NCBI GenBank assembly: GCA_046329495.1
Contig: JAXLUO010000015.1
Span: 1 to 64,000 of the forward strand
DNA length: 64,000 bases
Origin: Bog-950 sp046329495
GTDB taxonomy: Bacteria; Bacteroidota; Bacteroidia; Chitinophagales; LD1
Reading direction: 5' to 3'
Positions 8,547 to 17,900 of this stretch are shown here, piece after piece. The translations under genes and the position numbers were made by a program. Every line of letters starts with the position of its first letter. Within the stretch, counting starts at the first letter, position 1. The notes beneath the pieces were generated by a model, which had not been told where the DNA came from, did no database searches, and saw only the letters and a list, made by a program, of their open reading frames with translations.

Positions 8547-9827
8547 TTACTCTGCGTAATCTAAATCCTTAGCAAAAGTTTCCGGCGATTGAAAAATGGC
8601 AAAGGCGGCCAGCGCTAAGCAGAGCAAGCCTACTACATAAGCGCTAACTACATTGCCTGTGGAAGGCTTAATAAAGTTGAACAACAACACAATTAATGGC
8701 ACCGAGCCGCGTACGAAGTTCGGAACGGTATTGGTAACAGTGCTGCGGATATTGGTGCCAAACTGCTCTGCGGCTATCGTTACAAAAATAGCCCAGTAGC
8801 CGGTGGCTGCGCCAATAAGGAAACAAAGCAGGTAGAATCCGTTTAACGAAATACCTTTTGCAAAAAACAGGTAATAGGTAAGTAGTACAAAGCTTAATGC
8901 CAGATAAACCAGCACCACCTTTCGGCGGCTGCCCCATACCTGACTGATCAAACCACAAATTAAATCGCCTGCACTGAGGCCCAGGTAGGCATACATTAAA
9001 CTGGTGCCGTTAATTACCTGCCCCTGCACCTGTAGTTCTGCAGCCCAGGTAGCCTGCGAGTTGGCTATAATCAAGCCAATGAAATACCAAACCGGTATAC
9101 CTACTAAAATGCAATACAGGTATTTCTTAAAACGCTCCCAGTTATTGAACAGCATCAGGATGTTGCCACGTTGTACATCCTGCTGCTGTACATTTTTAAA
9201 CATGCCCGACTCTAACGTGCCAATGCGCAACATTAAAAGACAAAGCCCCAGCACACCACCTAAAATGTAAGCTACCTGCCAATTGGCAAAAGGTGCCCCG
9301 AAAAGTTTGGTTAGTTGTTGGCCTATTACTTCCCCTTTAGCGCCTACCAAAGCAGCAACTACGGCTCCCAATGCACCAAAGGTTACAATTATCATAGTGC
9401 CATAGCCCCGCTTTTCCTTACTCATGCTTTCCGAAACCAGCGTAATACCGGCACCCAGCTCACCGGCCAAACCAACGCCTGCTATAAAACGCACCAAAGC
9501 ATACACCGGAATGGTTTGCACAAAAGCATTTACCACATTGGCGATAGAATAGAGCAGGATGGAACCAAACAATACGGACAACCTTCCGCGCTTATCGCCC
9601 CATATGCCCCATAGCACGCCGCCTACCAGCATGCCGGTCATTTGCATGTTAAACAAGAACTGGGCGGTTGAATTGCGCAGGTCTTCAGCCTGCCCGGCCA
9701 TTAGCACTTCCAGACTTTCCTTCTTTACTACATTAAAAAGAATCAGATCGTAGATGTCGACAAAATAGCCGAGAGCGGCTACTATGATGATACTATAGGC
9801 AAGCCAGGCACTTTTCTTCTCACTCAT
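8547..9827 (-). CDS. Major facilitator superfamily transporter
   Basis: A 426-residue protein with twelve predicted membrane helices. The N-terminal half has the MFS signature between helices 2 and 3 (GMLVGGVLWGIWGDKRGRLS), and a second one occurs around ISQVWGSRRKV. An acidic residue in helix 1 (YFVDIYDL) resembles the metabolite:H+ symporter / sugar-phosphate groups. The substrate cannot be read from the sequence. Its start overlaps the end of the heme A synthase gene by 8 bp. The two are therefore probably co-transcribed, although no functional link between them is obvious. Confidence 0.88.
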   Translation of the reverse strand: MSEKKSAWLAYSIIIVAALGYFVDIYDLILFNVVKKESLEVLMAGQAEDLRNSTAQFLFNMQMTGMLVGGVLWGIWGDKRGRLSVLFGSILLYSIANVVNAFVQTIPVYALVRFIAGVGLAGELGAGITLVSESMSKEKRGYGTMIIVTFGALGAVVAALVGAKGEVIGQQLTKLFGAPFANWQVAYILGGVLGLCLLMLRIGTLESGMFKNVQQQDVQRGNILMLFNNWERFKKYLYCILVGIPVWYFIGLIIANSQATWAAELQVQGQVINGTSLMYAYLGLSAGDLICGLISQVWGSRRKVVLVYLALSFVLLTYYLFFAKGISLNGFYLLCFLIGAATGYWAIFVTIAAEQFGTNIRSTVTNTVPNFVRGSVPLIVLLFNFIKPSTGNVVSAYVVGLLCLALAAFAIFQSPETFAKDLDYAE

Positions 9828-10899
9828 TCGGTTGGGCAGGTGTATACAAATGGAAAGTTATAAAAACCACCGTTGCCAACAACAGCATAGCGCCGCCCTG
9901 GTGCAACATGCCCCAGATTACCGGTATTTTACCTACGCAGTTCAGTACAGTAATAATGCCCAGCGTAGCTTGCACTAAAATCATGATCGGCAGGAAATTT
10001 AAACCCGCCTTTAAAATCTTATCTGTTGTCAGGTTCCTGGTTTTAAAGTAGAAGAAGGCAACCACCGCAACCAGTATGTAAGCTGTTAACCGATGCACAA
10101 ACTGAATGAACGTACGGCCCCAAAAGTCCTGTGGTAAATAAGTTTTAAAACCTTCCAGCGTAGCTTTTTCTGTAAACAACGCAGATGGAATGAATTGTCC
10201 GTTCATATCAGGCCAGGTGGGATAGGCCAATCCCGCCTTCATACCCGAAACCACACCGCCTAAAAACAACTGTAAAAACACCAGCACCAATAAAACTATC
10301 GACCAGGTTCTGGCCATTTTGTATTGCGGGTTCGTTGCACTTACCCAAGTGTTAGCGCCCCGGTAGACCAATAAGCTCATCCATATTAAATACGAGAACA
10401 GGATAAAAGCCAGCACCAGGTGGGTGGTTAAGCGCAGAGGTGGTACAAACAGCGAGTCAAGTCCACCTTTTACCATTATCCAGCCTATAAAGCCCTGCAA
10501 GCCACCTAATAAAAAGAGCAGCACCAGCGGGGTCACCAGCGTTTTGTCGAAATATTTCTTAATAATAAAGTAAACAAACGGTATGGCGAATACAACGCCT
10601 ATAAGCCTGGCCCACAGGCGATGGAAGTATTCCCAGAAGAAGATCCATTTAAATTCGCTTAACGTCATGCCCTCGTTAATTACCTGATACTGCACCTTCT
10701 GCTTGTAAAGCTCAAACTCCTGGGTCCATTGCTGTTCGTTCAGGGGCGGGATAGTGCCATTAAGTGGTTTCCATTCGGTAATGGACAAACCCGATTCGGT
10801 TAAGCGGGTTATGCCACCCAGTATTACCTGCACAAAAACCATTACTACACCAATCAGCAACCAGGTGCCTACTACTTTACGGGCATGTGCCGTCATCAT
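9820..10899 (-). CDS. ctaA: Heme A synthase, COX15/CtaA type
   Basis: A 359-residue polytopic enzyme that oxidises the C8 methyl group of heme O to make heme A for cytochrome oxidase. The COX15 motif GGITRLTESGLSITEWKP and a long first loop place it in the type-2 (mitochondrial/alphaproteobacterial-like) class. Heme-ligand histidines are visible in EYFHRLWAR, LTTHLVLA, FVHRLTAY and MLHQGGA. An open frame runs further upstream to 10977. The extension (MEWPPSPPSY...) is proline-rich and unlike the family, so I place the start at the double ATG at 10899/10896. Seven to eight transmembrane helices are seen. Confidence 0.92.
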   Translation of the reverse strand: MMTAHARKVVGTWLLIGVVMVFVQVILGGITRLTESGLSITEWKPLNGTIPPLNEQQWTQEFELYKQKVQYQVINEGMTLSEFKWIFFWEYFHRLWARLIGVVFAIPFVYFIIKKYFDKTLVTPLVLLFLLGGLQGFIGWIMVKGGLDSLFVPPLRLTTHLVLAFILFSYLIWMSLLVYRGANTWVSATNPQYKMARTWSIVLLVLVFLQLFLGGVVSGMKAGLAYPTWPDMNGQFIPSALFTEKATLEGFKTYLPQDFWGRTFIQFVHRLTAYILVAVVAFFYFKTRNLTTDKILKAGLNFLPIMILVQATLGIITVLNCVGKIPVIWGMLHQGGAMLLLATVVFITFHLYTPAQPNE

Positions 10900-11385
10900 T
10901 TTTCTGTATTTGAGCGCGAATGTAGGGTAGAAGCCCCAAATGCCCGAATAAGATGGTGGGGATGGGGGCCATTCCATTGCTTCAACGTCTAACTAACTAA
11001 CAAAACCCTAATCAATTTAGGCACCTGCTTGTGGTAAATTACAATTTAAATCTGTAGACCTTATTCATCCATATGCGGCTGTGGTTCCGTAAGTGAAACA
11101 CGATAAGCGTGTAAGTTCCATATAAGTGGTATGGTTTTTTAAGGCCGCAACATTCAGCATTTTAACAATTCAAAAATCTAAAGTTGTATTTCGGATGTCT
11201 TAAAAAAAGATTTGATGGTCTTTTTATATTACTTTTGAAAAATGATGTTTAAACATATAAAACGAATAAAAAAAATTGAATAGGTAATACTTTGAAAATT
11301 AATATAAAAGAACATAAACTTGCTGTTATTAGGACTTGATTGTTTTTGGTTTAATCTTTTTCTTTAACACTTATAACCCACATCT
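10900..11385. other. Intergenic region upstream of the ArsR-family gene
   Basis: About 490 AT-rich bases between two divergent units. The most useful element is TACTTTTG at 11230-11237, a match to the -7 consensus TAnnTTTG. A TTTG lies at 11211-11214, only 15 bp upstream, which is short for this promoter class. If real, it leaves a ~140-base leader before the ArsR-family start at 11386. I see no gene, and no riboswitch I can name. Confidence 0.4.
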
Positions 11386-11691
11386 ATGCACGCGGCCAGA
11401 ATCGATTTGATCAGCGACAAAAATCTGGCAACGGTTATCGGTTTGTTCCGAGCTCTTGCCCACCCGTTGCGATTACAACTGTTAGAGTTTATTGGGCAAC
11501 ATAAGTCTACTAACGTTAATAAAATATACAATACATTAAAACTGGAGCAATCCGTAACCTCGCAACATTTACGCATTTTGCGCGATAACGGGTTGGTGAT
11601 AACCACCCGGAAAGGCAAGTTCATTTATTATAGTGTTAACTACTCCCTGCTTTCAAAAATCGAAAAAGGCCTTACCGACTTTTTTGATTAG
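11386..11691 (+). CDS. ArsR-family winged-helix transcription regulator
   Basis: A 101-residue dimeric DNA-binding protein. It shows the ArsR fold in order: FRALAHPLRLQLLEFI, a helix-turn-helix with the recognition helix LEQSVTSQHLRILRDNGLV, then the beta wing TRKGKFIYYSVN. The metal-binding CVC motif of ArsR/SmtB is absent, so this is probably not a classical metal sensor. Many such regulators without cysteines respond to redox state or to a neighbouring rhodanese-like protein. Here the next gene encodes exactly such a fold, 35 bp downstream, which suggests a common unit. Confidence 0.88.
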   Translation: MHAARIDLISDKNLATVIGLFRALAHPLRLQLLEFIGQHKSTNVNKIYNTLKLEQSVTSQHLRILRDNGLVITTRKGKFIYYSVNYSLLSKIEKGLTDFFD

Positions 11692-11726
11692 GCCTGTTTA
11701 AGGTAAATTCGCCCCAAAATTTGCAT

Positions 11727-12383
11727 ATGCAGGCATGGCAGGTAGCCGATTTTGAGCGCCTGGGGGGAGAAGGATATACGATTATCGACGTTCGATCCGC
11801 AGAAGATTTATTCGCCGGAATTATACCGGGTTCTATTTCCGTACAGGCAGGCGAGGGCTTTTTAGAACGCCTGGCCGAAGTACTGGAAGATGAAGAGAAA
11901 TTCCTTTTAGTTACCTCCGAAGAACAAAGACCAGCCCTGGAGCGTATGGTAAAAGGCAGCGGATTAAGCACGTATTGCGGTTACCTGCAAGGCGGCTATG
12001 ATGCCTGGGTGGAAGCCGGTAAGCCTATAGATGTGCTGATTATCATTGAAGCGGACGAATTGAAGATGGATTACCAGTTCGATGAATTTTACCTGATTGA
12101 TGTGCGTACGCCCGAAGAATTTGCTGAGGAACGCCTGGAAGACGCCGAAAATGTGGCCCTGGCTGATTTAGTACAGGCCTTAACAACCCTTGATGCCAAC
12201 CAAAGCTATTATGTTTACGGTGCCAAAAGTGCCGATGCTTTAACAGCAGGTTCGTTATTTAAACGGGCAGGGTTCGAGCGGGTGCGCATAGTGGCAGATG
12301 ATTATGAACAAATAAAGCAAGCAGGCATTCCTCTTTACAAAAAGAAGAAAGAAAAACCGGGCTCAAAATCTACAGATATCTAA
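11727..12383 (+). CDS. Tandem rhodanese-fold protein lacking catalytic cysteines
   Basis: A 218-residue protein of two rhodanese-like domains. The first has YTIIDVRSAEDLFAG...PGSISV and GYLQGGYDAW. The second has FYLIDVRTPEEFAEERL, then YYVYGAKSADA. In active rhodaneses the loop after the fourth strand carries a cysteine. Here the loops read LLVTSEEQR and YVYGAKSAD, with none. It is therefore likely a non-catalytic binding or sensor protein. A TTG six bases earlier (11721) is possible, but the ATG at 11727 is preferred. It sits between the ArsR regulator and glpD, with one base between its stop and the glpD start. Confidence 0.8.
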   Translation: MQAWQVADFERLGGEGYTIIDVRSAEDLFAGIIPGSISVQAGEGFLERLAEVLEDEEKFLLVTSEEQRPALERMVKGSGLSTYCGYLQGGYDAWVEAGKPIDVLIIIEADELKMDYQFDEFYLIDVRTPEEFAEERLEDAENVALADLVQALTTLDANQSYYVYGAKSADALTAGSLFKRAGFERVRIVADDYEQIKQAGIPLYKKKKEKPGSKSTDI

Positions 12384-12384
12384 A

Positions 12385-14037
12385 GTGTCAGCTCCTACCT
12401 TTTCCAATCTTTATCGTTCCGATTTTAAAAAAAGGCTAACCACTACCCAATTCGATTTATTGGTAATTGGCGGAGGTATAACCGGTTGCGGCATTGCACT
12501 TGATGCAGCACTCCGAGGTTTAAAGGTTGCATTAATCGAAAAAAATGATTTTGCCAGCGGCACCAGTTCGCGCAGCACCAAACTTATTCATGGTGGCTTG
12601 CGTTACCTGAAGCAGATGGAAATAAAACTGGTGCACGATGTGGGCAGCGAGCGCGCCATTGTGCACCGCAATGCCCGCCATGTAGTTATACCCGAAAAAA
12701 TGTTGTTGCCAATCGTGGAAGGCGGTTCCCTTGGCAGTTTTACTACATCCATGGGTTTGCTGGTGTACGATTTATTGGCGGGGGTTAAAAGCGAAGAGCG
12801 CCGGCGTATGCTGGACCGGCACGAAACGCATAAGGCAGAGCCCTTACTGGCTACCGATAAATTATTGGGTGGCGGCTTGTATTTTGAGTACCGCACCGAC
12901 GACTCGCGTTTGGTTATTGAATTGGCAAAGAGTGCCTTTGCCAATGGTGCTATATTGTTGAACTATGCCGAATCGCAGCATTTTGTTTATAGCACACAGG
13001 GTAAGATAGAAGGTGTACAGGTAAAGGATAAACTAAGCGGGGAGAATTTTACTATCCAAACCAAATTGGTGGTTAATGCCTGCGGCCCCTGGGTTGATCT
13101 GCTGCGGAAAGAAGATAATTCTTTAAAGGGCAAGCGCCTGCAACTAACCAAAGGTGTACACATCGTTTTTCCGCAGAGCAAGTTGCCTTTAAAACAAGCT
13201 GCCTATTTTGATGTAGATGGCGGACGTATGATTTTTGCTATACCGCGCGATGGCGTTACCTACGTGGGCACTACCGATACCGTTTACAACCAGGAAATAG
13301 ATAAACCCCGCTGCACAAAAGCTGATGCCACTTACCTGCTGAAGGCTGTGAACAAAATGTTCCCTTCGGTTCAACTGAAAGAGGAAGATATTGTGAGCAG
13401 TTGGGCCGGGCTGCGCCCTTTGATACATGAAGATGGTAAAAGCCCATCCGAGCTTTCGCGCAAGGATGAGATAATGATCAGCGAAAGCGGATTGATATCA
13501 ATTGCCGGCGGCAAACTTACAGGCTATCGTTTGATGGCCGAAAAAATTACCGACCTGGCCGCAAAAACACTGGGCAAAAGTGTTGGCGGTTCACTTACTA
13601 AAAATTATCGCCTAAGTGGGGGAGCCTTTAATAACGATGCAGAATTTGCGCAGGCTGTGGATGCATTGGAGCGCTGGTCGGCTGAAGAGCAGATACCACG
13701 CGATCATTTGAAGCGTTGGTTTTTCAGGTACGGAAGCAATCTCCGATACCTGGTTGACAAGGTAAAACTGCTGCGCCATAATCAGGTGGAAGGAGATGAC
13801 CTTTACTGCCTGGCAGAATTATACTACTGTATTGAACACGAAATGATTTACCACCTCAGCGACTTCTTTATCCGCCGCACAGGTAAAATATTCTTCGATC
13901 ATCAAAACAGCGAGAGACAGTTGCAGTTTGTGCAAAATGTAATTAATCATCAACTGCACGTTTCCATCAACGAGGGGCAGCAGATGCTGCAGCAAACAGC
14001 CGAAGAATATCGTTGGGCAGTTACCTTTGAACCTTAA
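12385..14037 (+). CDS. glpD: FAD-dependent glycerol-3-phosphate dehydrogenase
   Basis: A 550-residue membrane-associated flavoenzyme that oxidises glycerol-3-phosphate to dihydroxyacetone phosphate and passes electrons to quinone. The Rossmann motif DLLVIGGGITGCGIALDAA opens the protein. It is followed by GTSSRSTKLIHGGLRYL, the second GlpD signature. Other blocks are VNACGPW and TYVGTTDT, and the C-terminal domain is helical. The start is GTG, one base after the rhodanese stop codon. No ATG exists before the flavin motif, so the start is well supported. The end overlaps the convergent panE gene by 4 bp. Confidence 0.93.
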   Translation: MSAPTFSNLYRSDFKKRLTTTQFDLLVIGGGITGCGIALDAALRGLKVALIEKNDFASGTSSRSTKLIHGGLRYLKQMEIKLVHDVGSERAIVHRNARHVVIPEKMLLPIVEGGSLGSFTTSMGLLVYDLLAGVKSEERRRMLDRHETHKAEPLLATDKLLGGGLYFEYRTDDSRLVIELAKSAFANGAILLNYAESQHFVYSTQGKIEGVQVKDKLSGENFTIQTKLVVNACGPWVDLLRKEDNSLKGKRLQLTKGVHIVFPQSKLPLKQAAYFDVDGGRMIFAIPRDGVTYVGTTDTVYNQEIDKPRCTKADATYLLKAVNKMFPSVQLKEEDIVSSWAGLRPLIHEDGKSPSELSRKDEIMISESGLISIAGGKLTGYRLMAEKITDLAAKTLGKSVGGSLTKNYRLSGGAFNNDAEFAQAVDALERWSAEEQIPRDHLKRWFFRYGSNLRYLVDKVKLLRHNQVEGDDLYCLAELYYCIEHEMIYHLSDFFIRRTGKIFFDHQNSERQLQFVQNVINHQLHVSINEGQQMLQQTAEEYRWAVTFEP

Positions 14038-14957
14038 GCGCGAAGTTTTAATGCCTGATAGACTTTCGTAAAGGTCGGCACCTCTATACCTAATCGGTTT
14101 GCCTCGCGTATCATGTAACCGGTAATGCTCTCCAGTTCCGTTGGCCCTCCTTTTTTAAAATCGCTGTGCATGCTGCTGGTACTCTCGTACCGCGCAGCCA
14201 TCAGCTTGGCTTTTGTTTTGGCTTTTATATCTTCTTTAAATTGCACACCTCTTTTGGCCGCCACTGCTGCCGCTTCATTCAATAAGGCATCAAACAAGGC
14301 TACGGCTTGTGGATCTTCGCGCACTTGTCCAAAATTTTTATCGAGGTAGGCTGTTAAAGTGGCCATAGTAGCTATGAACAGATATTTTTCCCAGGTTGTA
14401 CTTTCAATATCCGCTGAAAGACGGGCATCAATACCCGCATCTTTTAGCAGTGTTCCAAAGTGCTCAAGTTTGTACTTGGTACCTGTGTTGCTGCCAAAAT
14501 GTAACTGACTGATGGAACCCGAATCTGTTACCAAACCCGGTTCGGTTAACCGCGCTACCAGATACACACATCCTTTCCAAACTTCATTCTCCGGAAATTG
14601 CTGTTGTAATAAATCCGCTGCCTCTACACCATTCAGCAATGGCAACAAAATTGTTTCGGCTTTAATACAAGGCCGCAGTTGCGCAAGCAGGCCGGGTAAA
14701 CTATAATTTTTGGTGCTTATAAGCAGGTAATCTACGGTCCCTATTTCGGCACAATTACTGGTACATAAAGCCGGATGCGCTGTCCAATTGTTTTCAGGTG
14801 TTTCAATTCGTAAACCTCGCTGCCGTATCGTTCGTTCATTTTCGCCACGGGCAATAAAATATACCTGCACATCGGCTGAGCCGGCATAGCGTTTCGCCAG
14901 CAGCCCGCCGAAATATCCGCCAACAGCCCCAATTCCTGCTACGGCAATCTTAACCAT
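14034..14957 (-). CDS. panE: 2-dehydropantoate 2-reductase (ketopantoate reductase)
   Basis: A 307-residue NADPH-dependent enzyme of pantothenate and coenzyme A synthesis, reducing ketopantoate to pantoate. The N-terminal nucleotide motif is VAGIGAVGGYFGG. The catalytic lysine is probably the one in ISTKNYSLP, and PLLNGVEA follows as in the family. The C-terminal helical domain includes STSSMHSDFKKGGPTELESI, with the conserved SM..D and E residues. The family also contains related reductases of unknown specificity, so the exact substrate is inferred. Confidence 0.85.
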   Translation of the reverse strand: MVKIAVAGIGAVGGYFGGLLAKRYAGSADVQVYFIARGENERTIRQRGLRIETPENNWTAHPALCTSNCAEIGTVDYLLISTKNYSLPGLLAQLRPCIKAETILLPLLNGVEAADLLQQQFPENEVWKGCVYLVARLTEPGLVTDSGSISQLHFGSNTGTKYKLEHFGTLLKDAGIDARLSADIESTTWEKYLFIATMATLTAYLDKNFGQVREDPQAVALFDALLNEAAAVAAKRGVQFKEDIKAKTKAKLMAARYESTSSMHSDFKKGGPTELESITGYMIREANRLGIEVPTFTKVYQALKLRA

Positions 14958-14966
14958 ACTTGCTTC

Positions 14967-17900
14967 TTAACGTATCAGCGTAATAGTGCCTTTATATAGT
15001 TTAGGCGTAAAGCCATCGATAAACACAACACGTATTACATAAGTATATACACCGTAATCGGCTTCTTTGCCTTTATAGGTGCCATCCCAGTTAAAATAAA
15101 TATCGTTCGATTCAAACACCTTTTCACCAATACGGTTAAAGATGGATACTTCCAGATACTTTAAGGCCTGCAGGTTACCAAACAAGTTAAATACATCGTT
15201 CTTGCCATCGGCGTTAGGTGTAAATGCATTCGGAATAAATAAATCGTATTGCGGAATAACCGTAACAGGCAATGTGGCCGAAGCTTCACAATCGTTACCG
15301 TTTATAGTAACCGTTACATGCACCTGGTACAACTGCGAATTATTGATTTGCACCACCGGATTGGCACAATCGGTACAGCTTAAACCTGTTACCGGACTCC
15401 AGCTATAAACAACCGACGGATCGTAATTGGTAGTGGCGTTTACCTGCGCACTACTGCCCAGGTTCAGTATTAAGCTATCCGGTAATAGCGTAAGCACTAT
15501 GGCCTGTGGTTCGGTAATAGTTACTGAGCCCGTGTCGTTACACCCGTTGGCATCGGTTACAGTATAAGGGTAAGCACCGGCTGCTAAACCGCTAAAATAG
15601 CCACTGGTATTGTTGTTACCAGCTGCCGTGTAATGGTAAGCCGGTGTGCCTCCCGTGGCCTGCAATGTTAAGGTGCCATCCTGCTTGCCGGGGCAGCTAA
15701 TATCAGTGTAACTTGCGGTGCTGATTAAAGCGCTTGGCTCCTGTATTGTAAGGTTGTATTGAGCCGTGCAGCCTTTGGTATCAGTTACATCCACAGTATA
15801 ATTTGCTGCACTTAACGCCGTAAATGTGCCTGTACTATTATTGCCGATTGGTGCACCACCTGTGCTTAATACATACGTATACGGGCCAACTCCATTTGCT
15901 GCAATAGCCTGTATACTTCCGTTGTTAGCGCCAAAACAGCTTAGGTTGTTTGCTGTGGCAGTAAGTGTTACACTAATCACCGTTAAATGGGTTGTTACAA
16001 TGCTATCGCAACCGTTACTTGCTTGCAGGGTGTCGTTGTATATGCCACCTGTGGTCACAACACTGCCATTAGGTAATATATAACTGCTACCGTTGCAAAT
16101 AGTATCGTAAACACTGCTAACACTAATTGGTTTAACCGTTAGCTGTGTAATGATAATACTGTCACAACCATTCACCGTAGTTAAGGTGTCGGTATAAGTG
16201 CCTGTGGTAGTAGCACTGCTTCCGCCCGGCAATGCATACGTACTGCCCTGACAAATGCTATCCGCAACCGTTAAGCTATACGTTGGGTAAACCGTAAGTT
16301 CAGTTGTTATAATACTATCGCAGCCATTTACGGTGCTTAATGTATCTGTATAGGTTCCTGCTGCTGTTACGGTGTTTCCATCAGGCAATGTATAGGTTTG
16401 CCCATTACAAATGGCCGGAGTAACTGTATCGGAATATGTTGGATACACTGTAAGGTTTACATGTATAATGCTGTCGCAGCCATTAACGGTATTCAGAGTA
16501 TCGGTATAAATACCGGTGGTGGTGGCAGCCTGTCCGCCCGGTGTGGTGTAGGTGTTCCCCTGGCAAATAAATGCGTTATAACTGGTGTCGTAAACCGCAT
16601 ACCAGCTAAGCATGGTTACAAATATGCTATCGCAACCGTTTGCAAGGGTAAAGCTATCGCTATAAGCACCAGTATTACTTACCGAAGTGCCATTTGGCAA
16701 AGTGTAGCTGCTGCCGGGACAAATGCTTACAAAGTTGGTGTCGCGGGCAGTTATGCAATTACACAATTGAACAAAGGTGCTGGTGTAATCGTTAGTGCCG
16801 GCCACTGTTTGTGTTGGCGCGTTGTTGTAAGCAGGATTTGCCCCCTGCACTACACCATTGGCGTTTACGCTTACCGGTGCTGTGCCTGTAATGCCATTGC
16901 TATCAGCATCGGCATAGCCGCCTTCCCACACGTCATAGCATCCGTCGCCATCACTATCCAGCGTAATAAAATCGTAGGTGCCGGCATTATCGGTATTGGC
17001 AACGGTATAGGTAATGGTACCGTTAATCAGGTCGCTTGTTTCAAGGCCATTGTATAAACCGTTATTGCCAAACGAAGCATTAGGTCCGTCAATGCGGCCA
17101 TCATTATTGGCATCGGCCTGCCCGTGTCCTGCTTCATAGCAATCGTAAATACCATCGTTGTCCGAATCTAAATCCAAGGGGTTCGGTATGCCGTCACCAT
17201 CGCTATCCAGCGTGCAGTTAACCGAATAGAAGGCAACATCATCAATAAAGTTACCTGCAGCCGGACTACCGCTTGCTGTAGAAATTGCCTGAAACTCGAA
17301 ACGCGTTAAAGTTTGTCCGGCAGGTACAATATATACACCACTGTATAATGCCCAGGCTGTATTACCGGTGCTGAACTGACCCTGTTGCTGTGTGTTGCCG
17401 GGCGCGCCGATACGCAGTTCCATTACATCCACCCCATCCCTACCGCGATGCGCAAAATACCAGACCAACACATCGCCGGGAGTGGTGGCCACATCCTGGT
17501 ATAAGGCACTCATCTGTGTATAATTTATCTCGGCATGCTGGGTGCCTGCATAAGCGGGTACGCCGTTAAAATTGTTGCCCCACAGTTCTATCGTATTATC
17601 CGTACTGGTAGTTTCCCATCCCGGCACAAGGGTTTCATCCACATACATCACATTGGTGCCTGAAATTACCGGTTGCTCAAAGCTGCCGTTCACAATCAAA
17701 TTCTGCAACGAGCCGTTGCCACATTCAATAGCATCAGTTATTCCATCATTATCATCATCAATATCCCATTCATCGGTTATGCCGTCATTATCCGAATCCG
17801 GAAAACAATTGATCACATCCACATGCACCGTATCAGCATTGCTGGGGCAGCCAAGCAGTGTAGCGCTTACTATATAATCGCCCGAGTTAAATGTATTGGT

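Noticed and set aside
15975..16755. Regular repeats that look like a CRISPR array
   Set aside because: The period (156 bp) and coding sense show protein repeats; there is no constant short repeat with variable spacers.
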